In this document: positions 53,736-62,872 of the stretch, one piece after another
How the letters are laid out: each line of letters starts with the position of its first letter
Position numbering within the stretch: position 1 is the stretch's first letter
NCBI RefSeq assembly: GCF_900112695.1
Contig: NZ_FOMT01000002.1
Coordinates: forward strand, 1,037,876-1,101,875
DNA from: Paenibacillus catalpae
GTDB taxonomy: Bacteria > Bacillota > Bacilli > Paenibacillales > Paenibacillaceae
Length of the DNA: 64,000 nt
Direction of reading: 5' to 3'
Translations under genes and position numbers: made by a program
Notes under the pieces: model-generated
The model's input: the letters and a program-made list of their open reading frames with translations, nothing else
The model's database searches: none
What the model was told of the DNA's origin: nothing

Positions 53736-55742
53736 TTGAAACGCAAAATGGTATGGATCTCGCTTGCGGTGATCATCGTGGCGGCTGTATCCTCTTATCT
53801 GGCCTGGCCGGAAAAAGAGGCAGGAGGAGTCAGCTGGCCGGATAAGCAGGCCTTGCCATCCTTCCAGACGCCAGCGGATACGCTCGATCTGATCTACACG
53901 ACGGACTACTATTATTATCAGGCTGAAGATGCGGGCTTTGGTCATGACACGGGCAAAGCGGATGGTGACGGCTGGACGGCAGAGGCCGGCACCGATGCCG
54001 GTAATAAAGCGATGCTCAAAGTCGAAGGCCGCACGGAAATTCCTGCAGGGCCAATCAAAGCGGTATTTAATATGCAGGTAGACAGCTTTGCGGACGAGGA
54101 TGGTGTAGTGGCTGCGCTGGAAATCAGCGATCAGACGGCGGATAAAGTGCTGGCTTCCATGGAAATTCGCAACTGGGATTTCACGTTGCCTAATGCTTTG
54201 CAGACCTTTGAGCTGGAGTTTGAAGGACCAGGCGAAGGGCATGAGCTGGCATTCCGTGTCATGTGGACGGGCAAATCAACGCTGAAGCTGTTTGATGCGG
54301 GTGTATTCTGGCCGCAGCGCAAGGACGAGAACTTATTGTTCACCTCTTTAAAAGGTGTAGTGAATAAGAAGCAGCCGCGCATTTATTCGTATACGGACAA
54401 TGTACGGGGATCAACCGGAACCTCCTGGCTGGATGCCATAGGGATGAAATATACCGAAGTGAAGGATAACTGGGAGCTGCTGGACAAATACCGGTCTGAG
54501 GTAAAAGGGCTTGTTGTTTACGATGACGAGCAGCCGGACACGATTAACCTCGCCACAACTATCGCAGGTTTGAAAGGCGGACTTGTTGTCCCGCCATCGC
54601 TTGTGGATAAGCTGACTGGCGCACCCTATAAGCTGCCGATCCTGGAGGATTTGCGAGGCAAATTCCAATCCAAGCTGGAAGTGTACAGCTATCTTCATGA
54701 CCAATATTGGAAGCAAACCACGCATAAAGCCATCATTGGGCTTGATCCCGCGCTTCAGTCGTATTTGCGGGACTATGCCATGGGGATTGATGCCGCGGTT
54801 GTCTGGCTGAATCCGGCTAATGCCGATGAGGATGCGCTGCTGGACACGTTCCTGAAGGATATGCCGTATGGAACAGGGCTCTATCTTGGCTGGTGGCCGG
54901 ATGAAGGAATGGGCGTCAAGAAGACCTCGGATTATGGGCTTGCTACGGTGGCAAGCGACTATTCCTCTAACTTAAGCGTATTCAGCGGTACTTCGCGTGC
55001 CATTGTGAAGCCGCAAGCTCCGGAGAAGCCGGCTCTTGAGAATAAAGTGTACGTATCCTTTATATTGAGCGACGGTGACAATCTCCAGTACATGGAGCAT
55101 TTCTTCAAGAAGGTATGGGATTCGCCGAACCGGGGAGAAGTGCCGCTTGGCTGGACGGTCTCGCCTCTTATGCTGGATACGATGCCGGGCATATTGGATT
55201 ATCTGTACCAATCCGCAACACCTAATGATGCGTTTCTCTCAGGACCATCCGGCGTTGGTTATACGTATCCGAACTTTTGGGAGAACGAGGAAGGCTTGGA
55301 CCAGTTCATCAAACGCACCGATGATTATATGAAGCGGTCCGGGCTGAACGTTCTGACGGTATGGAACTATGTGAAGGGCGAGATCAAGCCGGAGGTGGGC
55401 GAGAAGCTTGCCGAGCATGCCCCGTCGCTGCTTGGTTTTACCTCCCAGTTCGGTACCGGCACTATCGGAGTCTACGGAAATTCGCTTCCGGGACAGGAGC
55501 TAAACGTTGCTTACGGCAGCGCGGAGAGCGACCTGACGAACGGTATCGCGGACGGCCTCAAGCGGTGGGACGGGAAGTCTCCGGCTTTTGTCTCCATACA
55601 GGCCAACCCTTGGCAGGTGAACTATCAGAATTTCGTCAATGCAATGAATCTGTACAAAGATAACAAGGACGTTGTATTCGTCCGGCCGGATGCGTATTTC
55701 CAGCTGATGCGGGAGAGCAAGGGGCTGCCGGTTAATCCATAG
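53736..55742 (+). CDS. GxGYxYP-domain putative glycoside hydrolase, membrane-anchored or secreted
   Basis: A 668-residue protein with one N-terminal hydrophobic segment (MVWISLAVIIVAAVSSYLAW) after a KRK stretch, so it is exported or membrane-tethered. It carries the family motif GVGYTYP (506-512) in its C-terminal domain, with FILSDGDNLQYMEHFF and PLGWTVSPLMLDTMPG upstream, and the GxGYxY_N region before it (RIYSYTDNVRG). The family is associated with glycan degradation but has no settled activity. TTG 53736 fits the GGGGGAGGA ribosome site; ATG 53718 and 53748 are alternatives. It probably shares a transcript with the 724-residue gene, 36 bases upstream. Confidence 0.82.
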   Translation: MKRKMVWISLAVIIVAAVSSYLAWPEKEAGGVSWPDKQALPSFQTPADTLDLIYTTDYYYYQAEDAGFGHDTGKADGDGWTAEAGTDAGNKAMLKVEGRTEIPAGPIKAVFNMQVDSFADEDGVVAALEISDQTADKVLASMEIRNWDFTLPNALQTFELEFEGPGEGHELAFRVMWTGKSTLKLFDAGVFWPQRKDENLLFTSLKGVVNKKQPRIYSYTDNVRGSTGTSWLDAIGMKYTEVKDNWELLDKYRSEVKGLVVYDDEQPDTINLATTIAGLKGGLVVPPSLVDKLTGAPYKLPILEDLRGKFQSKLEVYSYLHDQYWKQTTHKAIIGLDPALQSYLRDYAMGIDAAVVWLNPANADEDALLDTFLKDMPYGTGLYLGWWPDEGMGVKKTSDYGLATVASDYSSNLSVFSGTSRAIVKPQAPEKPALENKVYVSFILSDGDNLQYMEHFFKKVWDSPNRGEVPLGWTVSPLMLDTMPGILDYLYQSATPNDAFLSGPSGVGYTYPNFWENEEGLDQFIKRTDDYMKRSGLNVLTVWNYVKGEIKPEVGEKLAEHAPSLLGFTSQFGTGTIGVYGNSLPGQELNVAYGSAESDLTNGIADGLKRWDGKSPAFVSIQANPWQVNYQNFVNAMNLYKDNKDVVFVRPDAYFQLMRESKGLPVNP

Positions 55743-55753
55743 AGTAGCGCAAG

Positions 55754-55785
55754 CAGGGCCGTGACGATTCGTCGTCACGGCCCTG
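55754..55785. terminator. Bidirectional terminator shared by convergent genes
   Basis: CAGGGCCGTGACGA, loop TTCG, TCGTCACGGCCCTG: perfect 14-bp stem with a UUCG tetraloop. The stop codon of the minus-strand AraC gene (55775) lies inside it. Confidence 0.85.
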
Positions 55786-56686
55786 TTGTTGCTGTTGCGC
55801 GAAGCTCTTGAATATCCAGCGCAGGAGGCCGTCCATACATCCGTGCGTACTCCCGGCTGAACTGGGACGGGCTTTCATATCCAACGCGGAAGGCTGCTTC
55901 GGAGGCTTGAACCGTGTCCGTCAGCATTAAGCGTCTGGCTTCCTGCAAGCGCAGCGTTTTCTGATATTGCAGCGGACTCATTGCCGTTACGCGCTTGAAA
56001 TGCTTGTGAAAAGCCGACGTGCTGAGGTTCACTGACTTTGCCAGCTGCTCGATCGCGAGCGGATTGGCGTATTGCCGGTTAATCATCTGAATCGCTTGGG
56101 CAATGCTATGCGAATGGCTGCCGATGACCGCGAATGGATGGATGAACGCGCCGTGCTCGCCTTGAAGGACGCGATACAAGATCTCGCGGATGAAAAGTGG
56201 TGCCAGAACCGGAATATCCTCCGGCTTGTTCATCAATTGCAGAAGCCTTACGGACGCTTCGAGCAATTCCGGAGATGTCCGGTTCATCGTTATACCGGGC
56301 GAGGCTTCTGTGGATATAGGACGGTCACTCTCTTTTACAATATCGAGAATAACATCGGGTTCGAAGCTCAGCTTCAAGCTTAAGTACGGAAGTTCAGGTG
56401 TTGCCTCAACGATCTTGCTGATAATGGGCAGCTCAGCGGCAATGACGACATAAGTCATAGGGTCGTACCGGTAGGTTTCGTCAGCTAATGTGGCCGTCTT
56501 CGCCCCTTGCGCGACTAGACAAAGGGAAGGCTTGTATACGGCTTCCAGCGGCTCTGACAAATGGGTTGCATGCATAAGCGACAGGTTGGGAACGGGTGTG
56601 GAATACGTACCGCTTGACGGAGCATGGCGACGAATTAAGTCCGCCATCTGCTGCAAGGCCTGCTCCATACGCAAAGTTTCGTTCAT
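55775..56686 (-). CDS. AraC-family regulator with AraC_N domain (YqhC-like)
   Basis: A 303-residue regulator: N-terminal AraC_N domain (about 25-180: VYKPSLCLVAQGAKTATLADETYRYDP, YVVIAAELPI) and C-terminal AraC helix-turn-helix pair (about 200-295: PLAIEQLAKSVNLSTSAFHKHFKRVTAMSPLQYQ, AAFRVGYESPSQFSREYARMYG). In Escherichia coli the YqhC member activates neighbouring aldehyde-reductase genes. Here the divergent gene is a short-chain dehydrogenase, the likely target. AAAGGAA precedes the start. Its 3' end runs into the shared terminator stem. Confidence 0.9.
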   Translation of the reverse strand: MNETLRMEQALQQMADLIRRHAPSSGTYSTPVPNLSLMHATHLSEPLEAVYKPSLCLVAQGAKTATLADETYRYDPMTYVVIAAELPIISKIVEATPELPYLSLKLSFEPDVILDIVKESDRPISTEASPGITMNRTSPELLEASVRLLQLMNKPEDIPVLAPLFIREILYRVLQGEHGAFIHPFAVIGSHSHSIAQAIQMINRQYANPLAIEQLAKSVNLSTSAFHKHFKRVTAMSPLQYQKTLRLQEARRLMLTDTVQASEAAFRVGYESPSQFSREYARMYGRPPALDIQELRATATTGP

Positions 56687-56796
56687 GGCTCATGAATTCC
56701 TTTCCGAAAAGGTGGTTATTGTTATTGTAGCGGGACAAAAGAGAAATAGGCAAGGAATGAATCGTTCTGTTCTAACGGCTTTGCCTTCATTCTCCC

Positions 56797-56802
56797 TATA
56801 AT
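56797..56802 (+). promoter_or_regulatory. -10 box of the SDR gene
   Basis: Perfect TATAAT at 56797-56802 with no recognisable -35 at normal spacing, as expected for a promoter that needs an activator such as the divergent AraC protein. Confidence 0.4.
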
Positions 56803-56865
56803 CAATGTTGTAGCCAAACAAAATGGATAACCAAAAAATATAATCCATGCAAAGGAGAATGGGAA

Positions 56866-57603
56866 ATGAGTTTACAGGGAAAAGTCGCTATTGTTACAGG
56901 AGCTTCGAGAGGAATTGGACGTCAAATCGCCATCCAATTGGGTGAAGCCGGCGCCAAAGTAGTTGTTAATTATTCCTCCAATGGGGAAAAAGCGAATGAG
57001 GTCGTAAAGTTAATTGAGCAAGCTGGCGGAGAAGCGGCAGCTGTCCGCGGCGACATCAGCAAGGTGAGCGACGTGGAAGCTTTGTTCTCGGAGACGATTG
57101 GACAATTTGGTCGCATAGATGTCCTGGTGAATAATGCGGGCATTATGGAAACGACGATGATTACGGATGTGACGGAGGAGATGTTTGACCGGCAGTTCAA
57201 TATTAATGTCAAAGGGACTTACTTTGCTTGTCAGCAAGCGATGAAATATATGGCGGGTGGCGGAACGATCATCAATTTCTCGACTTCCGTGTCTGGTGCA
57301 ATGCTTCCGGCTTACAGCGTTTATGCCGCAACCAAAGGCGCTGTTGAGCAGTTAACCCGTCAACTGGCCAAAGAGTTTGCTCCAAAGGATATTATAATCA
57401 ACTGCATAGCGCCGGGACAGGTGTCAACCGAATTGTTCCTAAACGGCAAATCCGAGGAGCTTGTGGATTCGTTCCGCCGGATGAATGCGTTTGGTCGCCT
57501 TGGCGAACCTGGTGACATCGCCAATGCCGTTGAGCTGCTCGTAAGCGACAAAGCCCGCTGGATTACCGGACAGACGATTCGCGTGAACGGCGGATTTAAC
57601 TAA
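56866..57603 (+). CDS. Short-chain dehydrogenase/reductase
   Basis: A 245-residue classical SDR. TGASRGIG (cofactor loop, residues about 12-19), NNAG (about 87-90), catalytic Ser (STSVSG) with YAATKGA (Tyr-x3-Lys), and the C-terminal IRVNGGF end. The family reduces or oxidises carbonyl/hydroxyl groups with NAD(P). The cofactor loop VNYSSNGEKA does not clearly show preference. AAAGGAG precedes the start. It is divergent from the AraC_N regulator, which suggests a stress-type or aldehyde substrate by analogy with YqhC-controlled genes. Confidence 0.92.
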   Translation: MSLQGKVAIVTGASRGIGRQIAIQLGEAGAKVVVNYSSNGEKANEVVKLIEQAGGEAAAVRGDISKVSDVEALFSETIGQFGRIDVLVNNAGIMETTMITDVTEEMFDRQFNINVKGTYFACQQAMKYMAGGGTIINFSTSVSGAMLPAYSVYAATKGAVEQLTRQLAKEFAPKDIIINCIAPGQVSTELFLNGKSEELVDSFRRMNAFGRLGEPGDIANAVELLVSDKARWITGQTIRVNGGFN

Positions 57604-57605
57604 TT

Positions 57606-57654
57606 AAAAAAGATCGCCTGTACCTGCTTGAGCCGGTGCCTGGCGATCTTTTTT
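57606..57654. terminator. Bidirectional terminator between the SDR and DeoR genes
   Basis: AAAAAAGATCGCC pairs with GGCGATCTTTTTT; T tracts on both strands. Confidence 0.9.
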
Positions 57655-58407
57655 CTATTGTTCTACCCGAACTCCTGCTTCACGGAAAGCGGCAGCCGTT
57701 TCTGCCGGCAGTCCTTTATCCGTAATAAGTGCCGTCAACTCGGACAGCCGAGCGAATGTGCGCAGCGCGCTGTGTCCAAACTTGTGATGGTCGGCCACGC
57801 CGTAGCATTCGCGGGCGGTTGCCATCAGCGCCTGCTTGAAATCAATCAAGTCCCCCGTGTAGACGGATAAGCCGTATTCGAGATGCACGCCTGTAGCGGA
57901 GATGAAAGCTTTGTTAATGTTCAGGCCGCGCACGTAAGCAACCGCTTCAGGACCCGCGAGTACATTGCGTACCCGGTAGCCGCCGGGGACGACGAGACGG
58001 ACATTTTCCTTCGCCGCCAGCTCGCTGATCATGTACACATCATTTGTTATGACCGTCACAGGAAGGTCGCCAAGCCGCTTTGCGATTTCGAGCGTTGTAC
58101 TGCCTCCGTCAAGCGCAATGATGTCATTCTTGGAGATGAACCGCAGAGCGGTCTCGGCAATATCGGTTTTTTCATCGGCATGCTTAACGAGCGGCTCCTT
58201 CACCGGGAGAATGCCAAACTGGTCGTTGTTGGCCAGTACCGCACCGCCATGCACGCGTCTTACCAGCCCCTGCTCCTCGAGCTTGGTCAGATCCTCGCGA
58301 ATCGTCTTGCCGGTTACGTTCAATTTCTCGCTGAGCTCGGCCACCGTCACTTCCTTCTGCGTCAGCAGAACCTCCATAATGCTTTCATATCGGCGTAAAT
58401 GGTTCAT
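57655..58407 (-). CDS. DeoR/GlpR-family transcriptional repressor
   Basis: A 250-residue regulator with an N-terminal DeoR winged helix (MNHLRRYESIMEVLLTQKEV, VAELSEKLNVTGKTIREDLTKLEEQGLVRRVHGGAVL) and a C-terminal sugar-phosphate sensor (DIALDGGSTTLEIAKRL, VITNDVYMISELA, DLIDFKQALMATARECYGVADHHKFG). The effector is normally a phosphorylated sugar. It is divergent from the 528-residue protein at 58589, its likeliest target. The ribosome site before 58407 is weak. Confidence 0.9.
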   Translation of the reverse strand: MNHLRRYESIMEVLLTQKEVTVAELSEKLNVTGKTIREDLTKLEEQGLVRRVHGGAVLANNDQFGILPVKEPLVKHADEKTDIAETALRFISKNDIIALDGGSTTLEIAKRLGDLPVTVITNDVYMISELAAKENVRLVVPGGYRVRNVLAGPEAVAYVRGLNINKAFISATGVHLEYGLSVYTGDLIDFKQALMATARECYGVADHHKFGHSALRTFARLSELTALITDKGLPAETAAAFREAGVRVEQ

Positions 58408-58480
58408 GTCTTGTTCATCCGTTCCCGTAAGATATTACTAGTATTGTAACGTTAGGCGTTTAGTCTCGTCTATCCCGAAT

Positions 58481-58500
58481 TAGGTTTATATAGGTTTATA
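58481..58500. repeat. Tandem decamer in the DeoR divergent region
   Basis: TAGGTTTATA occurs twice head to tail. TGAAC also occurs twice 22 bases apart (near 58532 and 58552). Such direct repeats are a common form of DeoR operator. Confidence 0.45.
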
Positions 58501-58588
58501 TCCAAATTAATTAATGCGTATTCCTCTTATATGAACTAAAATAAACATAAATGAACTTTTGAAAGCCAGATGAAAGAGGTGTTCTTCC

Positions 58589-60175
58589 ATGAATGGGCAA
58601 CAGCAGCGCCAAACGGAGCTTATAACCATAATAGCGTTAAAAGCGCAGAACCAGCCTTTGCAAGGCAGCGGATTATGGTTCCATAACGATATTCGGGATA
58701 ACTTCTACTACGCATCGTATTTGTTCGCAGCAGCGGTGAATGCTGAGACGCAAGTGATATTGGATAATCCATCGGATGCGAAAAAGACAGCGGAAGCCGT
58801 GCTCGCTAAAGTACTGAAGCTTCTGCAGGGAAATCCGGAGCAGCCGTTATACGGTCATTTTCCGCTCCATTTAAACCCTTCTCCTGAGCAGGCTCGCCCT
58901 CATGAGCTGCCGGTGGAGTTGATGGGCAGCTTGATGGCGTACTTTTATACCCGCTGCGAGAATGAGTTAAGTGAAGAGTTGAAAGAGGCGTTTAAGACGG
59001 CGTTAAAACATATTTATCTCGGAGGCTTTTACCGGAAGCCGCTGCAATTATTTAACCATCATGAAGCGAAATATACAGCTGCGAAAATCATATTTGGACA
59101 GCGCTTTGAGGACCGGGAGCTGCTCGAAGACGGCATTGCTTCTTTGAAGCGCACGATGGAGCGGGTAACGACACTAGGCATGCCCGAGTACGGGGCTTTG
59201 CCCTGGTTCTGGCATTGGGTTCAAGCGTTTACGTGTGCATGGGAGCTCGCGACCGAACCAGCAGTGAAGAAGCAGCTTGCTGATCTGCTGGATTACCTGT
59301 GGCAGGAGAGATCTTTATTTTATCTGAAGGGCGCATGGGCAGGGGCTCATTCCCGTGGATGGCCGCATGATGCGCCGGCTGACCGCAACGTGCTGCATGA
59401 TTACGTGCAATTTGGGGATTTTCCGCTGGGCGAGGCGATGCCGCGTACGGAATATGCAGGTTTTCTGTGTTATCCGGCACCCGAGGATGCCCGTCGAAGA
59501 GCGCTGAATCGCGTGAAGCCCGTTGAAGTGAAAAAACAGATCATCAAGATTGATACCGGTGAAGAAATACCGCTTCATTCCTATGCGTATGTGACAAAGG
59601 ATTATGCAGCCGGAGGCATATGGGAGCGGGTCAAGGAGTTTGATAATGAGCAAATCCGGTGGATGGTGTCCTTCCCGGTTACGGCAGATAACAGCGTGAA
59701 TCAGCTGTACTTCTTCCATCCGGGAGAAGGGTATCGTGACGGTGATCACAGACATCAAAGCGACTATGCAGAGGTGCTGTACGACAAGAACAGGATACTG
59801 ACAATCTTCCCGGTTCCGGAACATGCGGAGCAGCAAGAAATTATTGGCGTGCTCCCTAAAGGGACATGGCTGCAGGAAGAGGCAGGGCTGTTTGGTCAGG
59901 TGCAAAATTGCTTTATTGCCATCCTGTTGAAAGGCAGCTATTCCATGAAGGAACATGACGAATATCATCAAGTAAGGTTATTGGGTCAGCCTGCTGCGGT
60001 TGCAGTGGAAGTATGGGGACGGGAACAAGCCGAGGAGCTGGGCATGAACAGCCTGTCGGCACTGGTTGAACGTTTCCGCACGGCAAGTCTGACGCTGGAG
60101 CCGGAAGCTAAGCTGACTTACATGGGTGTCAGCAGCCCGACTATTCTGGAGCTTACTTGCAATCTAATCCAATGA
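58589..60175 (+). CDS. Hypothetical protein, possible polysaccharide lyase/hydrolase
   Basis: A 528-residue cytoplasmic protein without a named family that I recognise. The first 300 residues look like an (alpha/alpha) toroid, with paired helices and aromatic motifs (FHNDIRDNFYYASYLFAAA, MPEYGALPWFWHWVQAFTCAWE, WAGAHSRGWPHD, the last rich in His/Arg/Trp). Residues about 310-525 look beta-sandwich-like. That layout is shared by several polysaccharide lyases and GH88/GH105-like enzymes. AAGAGGTG precedes the start. A terminator follows at 60183. Divergence from a DeoR repressor supports a sugar-catabolic role. Confidence 0.6.
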   Translation: MNGQQQRQTELITIIALKAQNQPLQGSGLWFHNDIRDNFYYASYLFAAAVNAETQVILDNPSDAKKTAEAVLAKVLKLLQGNPEQPLYGHFPLHLNPSPEQARPHELPVELMGSLMAYFYTRCENELSEELKEAFKTALKHIYLGGFYRKPLQLFNHHEAKYTAAKIIFGQRFEDRELLEDGIASLKRTMERVTTLGMPEYGALPWFWHWVQAFTCAWELATEPAVKKQLADLLDYLWQERSLFYLKGAWAGAHSRGWPHDAPADRNVLHDYVQFGDFPLGEAMPRTEYAGFLCYPAPEDARRRALNRVKPVEVKKQIIKIDTGEEIPLHSYAYVTKDYAAGGIWERVKEFDNEQIRWMVSFPVTADNSVNQLYFFHPGEGYRDGDHRHQSDYAEVLYDKNRILTIFPVPEHAEQQEIIGVLPKGTWLQEEAGLFGQVQNCFIAILLKGSYSMKEHDEYHQVRLLGQPAAVAVEVWGREQAEELGMNSLSALVERFRTASLTLEPEAKLTYMGVSSPTILELTCNLIQ

Positions 60176-60182
60176 CGTGCAG

Positions 60183-60221
60183 GGAGAAGAGATTCCTATT
60201 AGGAATTCTTTCTCCTTTTTC
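60183..60221 (+). terminator. Terminator of the 528-residue gene
   Basis: GGAGAA and inner ATTCC pair with GGAAT and TTCTCC, followed by TTTTT. Confidence 0.9.
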
Positions 60222-60281
60222 ATTGCATAATACAGGGGTGTCTTCCGTGGAGGCTACAATCAGATAAATAGAGGTGTCGCA

Positions 60282-61415
60282 ATGAAAGCCGTAACGTATC
60301 AAGGCTCGCATTCGGTTAAGGTAAAGGAAGTACAGGATCCTGCTATTGAGAAACAAGACGATATTATTGTCCGCATTACAAGTACGGCCATTTGCGGTTC
60401 GGATCTTCATCTTTACCAAGGAAATATGCCATTGCCGGAAGGTTATATTATTGGACATGAGCCAATGGGATTCGTTGAAGAGGTAGGGCCGGAGGTTACC
60501 CGGGTGAAAAAGGGAGACCGCGTTGTCATCCCTTTCACGGTTTCCTGCGGCCAATGCTTCTACTGCAAGCATGAGCTTGAAAGTCAGTGTGATAACAGCA
60601 ATCCGCATTATGATTCCGGAGGCTATTTCGGCTATACTTCGAAATTCGGCAATTACCCCGGTGGGCAGGCGGAATATCTTCGTGTTCCTTACGGCAATGT
60701 GATGCCGCTTGTGATTCCGCCTTCCTGCGAGCTGGAGGATGAATCGCTGTTATTCCTGTCGGATGTCCTGCCTACCGCCTATTGGAGCGTCGATAATGCC
60801 GGCGTCAAGAAAGGGGATACCGTTGTGGTGCTCGGCTGTGGGCCGGTTGGCCTGATGGCTCAGAAGTTCGCCTGGATGAAGGGCGCCAAGCGGGTTATCG
60901 CGGTTGATTATATACAGTACCGGCTGCATCATGCGAAACAAATGAATCAAGTGGAAACCTTCGATTTCACAAAACAGGCCGATATGGGCGAGCATCTGAA
61001 GGAGATCACGCATGGCGGCGCAGATGTTGTTATTGATTGTGTCGGAATGGACGGCAAGAAATCGCCGCTGGAGTATATCGAGCAAAAGCTCAAGCTGCAG
61101 GGCGGTACGCTTGGTCCGATTCAGATTGCGACCAAAGCCGTCCGCAAATGCGGAACCGTGCAAATTACAGGTGTGTATGGCGCCAATTATAATGCGTTCC
61201 CGCTTGGTGCTTTTTTTGCCAGAAATATTACGCTCAAGATGGGGCAGGCGCCAGCGCTCCACTATATGCCTGAATTGTACAAAAAAATCGTGGACGGTGA
61301 ATTGGATCCGAAAGCGATCATCACGCACCGTCTCCCGCTCGAAGAAGCAGGCCATGGTTATCACGTCTTCAATAATCATGAAGACAACTGTATCAAGGTT
61401 GTGCTGAAGCCCTAG
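60282..61415 (+). CDS. Zinc-dependent alcohol dehydrogenase (formaldehyde-dehydrogenase-like)
   Basis: A 377-residue medium-chain dehydrogenase. AICGSDLHLYQG and GHEPMGFVEEVG hold the catalytic zinc ligands; CGQCFYCKHELESQC has the four cysteines of the structural zinc; VVLGCGPVGLMAQK is the NAD-binding loop. The insert PHYDSGGYFGYTSKFGNYPGGQAEYLRVP places it in the glutathione-independent formaldehyde dehydrogenase-like group, though many members act on other alcohols. GAGGTG precedes the start. It is transcribed alone, followed by a long imperfect hairpin. Confidence 0.92.
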   Translation: MKAVTYQGSHSVKVKEVQDPAIEKQDDIIVRITSTAICGSDLHLYQGNMPLPEGYIIGHEPMGFVEEVGPEVTRVKKGDRVVIPFTVSCGQCFYCKHELESQCDNSNPHYDSGGYFGYTSKFGNYPGGQAEYLRVPYGNVMPLVIPPSCELEDESLLFLSDVLPTAYWSVDNAGVKKGDTVVVLGCGPVGLMAQKFAWMKGAKRVIAVDYIQYRLHHAKQMNQVETFDFTKQADMGEHLKEITHGGADVVIDCVGMDGKKSPLEYIEQKLKLQGGTLGPIQIATKAVRKCGTVQITGVYGANYNAFPLGAFFARNITLKMGQAPALHYMPELYKKIVDGELDPKAIITHRLPLEEAGHGYHVFNNHEDNCIKVVLKP

Positions 61416-61425
61416 CCTAATCCTT

Positions 61426-61489
61426 TTCCGTACCTTGCTCCGGTTGGTCGTTAACGCTGTAACTTCCTTTAATGGAACAAGGTGCGGAA
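61426..61489. repeat. 16-bp imperfect inverted repeat after the dehydrogenase
   Basis: TTCCGTACCTTGCTCC (61426-61441) and GGAACAAGGTGCGGAA (61474-61489) pair at 14 of 16 positions plus one wobble on either strand. There is no T run, so termination is uncertain. Confidence 0.6.
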
Positions 61490-61504
61490 TTTCCCCTTCA
61501 TTCG

Positions 61505-62404
61505 TTATTCTAGCAATTCCCCCACCCAGCGGTAGCACAACTCAAGCTGTTCGTCTGTCACTTGGTCCGAGCGATGCTCGAACATGATTTTTACATCCGG
61601 GCTCTCACAGGTGATGATGCGCAAATACTGTTCAATCGGTGCCCAGCCTTCGCTCGGCCTTTGACTCTGCAGGACTGGCATACGGCTCTGCGTGATTTGC
61701 CCGTCTAAAATCTGCACATTGGACAGATGGATGGTGGCGGCAAACCTGGCATACTGCCGGAGGATGGTTTCCGCGTGGAAATGCGGGTCAATCCGGTCCT
61801 GAATGTACAGTCTGGCCGTATCAAGACAAAGCTTGATGCTGCTGAACGCTTCCAGTCGCTTCGCCAAATAATCATCTTCATAGATGTAGCGGTTCAGAGC
61901 ATCAAACTCTAATACAGGCGTAAATCCGTACTTATTGCCCACGCGTGAAAGCCATTCGAACAAAGTATCGCTGTGCTCCTTAAACTCCTCGAGGGCATAC
62001 TCGCTTTCATGCTCATATTCCTTCCTGTCGTCAAACCGCCAGCTTGTCCAATCTGCCCGGTCGTCAAGAATGACGGGCTTGGGATAATGGAACAGCACAT
62101 AGTCCGCCTTTAGGATAGAGTGGATATAATCAAGCTCTTGCTGTACAAGGGAGTAGGCCTCCAGTCTTACGGCCTCTTCCTTCGCGAGAAACAAAGCGTC
62201 CCTGAGTGGAGAAACTCCGGAACGAAGCGGGTAGTGTATGCCGATCCGGAAGCCGGCGTCGCGGGATTCTTTTATTAAATTCGTCATATCCAATTCCTTT
62301 TGGAAAAGACAGGCTTCTATCCCGTAGAAGTCTGTTTTATAATCTCTGTTATACTTGCTGTAATCGAATTGCCCGTATTGTCCGATTAGAAACCGATGAT
62401 TCAT
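61505..62404 (-). CDS. Sugar phosphate isomerase/epimerase-like TIM-barrel protein
   Basis: A 299-residue protein of the xylose-isomerase-like/AP-endonuclease-2 barrel superfamily. Barrel strands and metal-ligand positions are suggested by GIEACLF, GIHYPL, DYVLFHYP, TPVLEFDA, IKLCLDTARLYIQD, AATIHLSNVQ and IMFEHRSD. The H-x-S (IHLSN) and E-H end (FEHR) are typical of the divalent-metal site. The substrate is not identifiable. It is convergent with the dehydrogenase. The ribosome site is distant (AAAGGGG), so the start is less certain. Confidence 0.7.
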   Translation of the reverse strand: MNHRFLIGQYGQFDYSKYNRDYKTDFYGIEACLFQKELDMTNLIKESRDAGFRIGIHYPLRSGVSPLRDALFLAKEEAVRLEAYSLVQQELDYIHSILKADYVLFHYPKPVILDDRADWTSWRFDDRKEYEHESEYALEEFKEHSDTLFEWLSRVGNKYGFTPVLEFDALNRYIYEDDYLAKRLEAFSSIKLCLDTARLYIQDRIDPHFHAETILRQYARFAATIHLSNVQILDGQITQSRMPVLQSQRPSEGWAPIEQYLRIITCESPDVKIMFEHRSDQVTDEQLELCYRWVGELLE

Positions 62405-62440
62405 GCAGGTGATTACCCCTTTGCAAAGTGAGGAGATACG

Positions 62441-62752
62441 ATGAGACTTGCTGACGGACCGTATTATGCCGTTATTTTTACCAGCCAGCGCACCGAAGGA
62501 GACAACGGTTATTCGGCAATGGCCGAACGAATGGATGAGCTCGCCCGAAAGCAGCCGGGATTTATTACTGCCGAAAGCGTCCGCGATGCTTCAGGCGCCG
62601 GAATTACTGTATCCTATTGGGAGAGTCTCGAAGCCATCCGCAGCTGGAAGCAGAACGAAGAGCATCTGGTTGCCCAAGAGAAAGGCAGATTGGCCTGGTA
62701 CGAAAGCTATAAGGTGCGGATATGCAAGGTTGAGCGGGAATATTGCTTCTAG
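62441..62752 (+). CDS. Antibiotic-biosynthesis-monooxygenase-fold protein
   Basis: A 103-residue dimeric ferredoxin-like (ABM) domain. YYAVIFTSQRTEGDNGYSAMAERMDELARKQPGFITAESVRD, then TVSYWESLEAIRSWKQNEEHLVAQEKG and WYESYKVRICKVER match the usual strand-helix-strand order. Related proteins include heme-degrading IsdG-like enzymes and quinone oxidases; none can be assigned here. GAGGAGA precedes the start. It is divergent from the isomerase-like gene. Confidence 0.88.
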   Translation: MRLADGPYYAVIFTSQRTEGDNGYSAMAERMDELARKQPGFITAESVRDASGAGITVSYWESLEAIRSWKQNEEHLVAQEKGRLAWYESYKVRICKVEREYCF

Positions 62753-62817
62753 CTCTTCCCGGACTCAATTCAGGCATTATTCTCCATAATAAATGTCATA
62801 TCCTTTTGCGTCATCAT

Positions 62818-62872
62818 AAAAAGAGGCTGCTGTCACATCACAAGTTGTGATGGAGCTGCAGCCTTTTTCTCT
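62818..62872. terminator. Bidirectional terminator
   Basis: AAAAAGAGGCTGC pairs with GCAGCCTTTTTCT, with an inner CATCAC / GTGATG hairpin. It serves the ABM gene and the convergent MBL gene. Confidence 0.85.
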
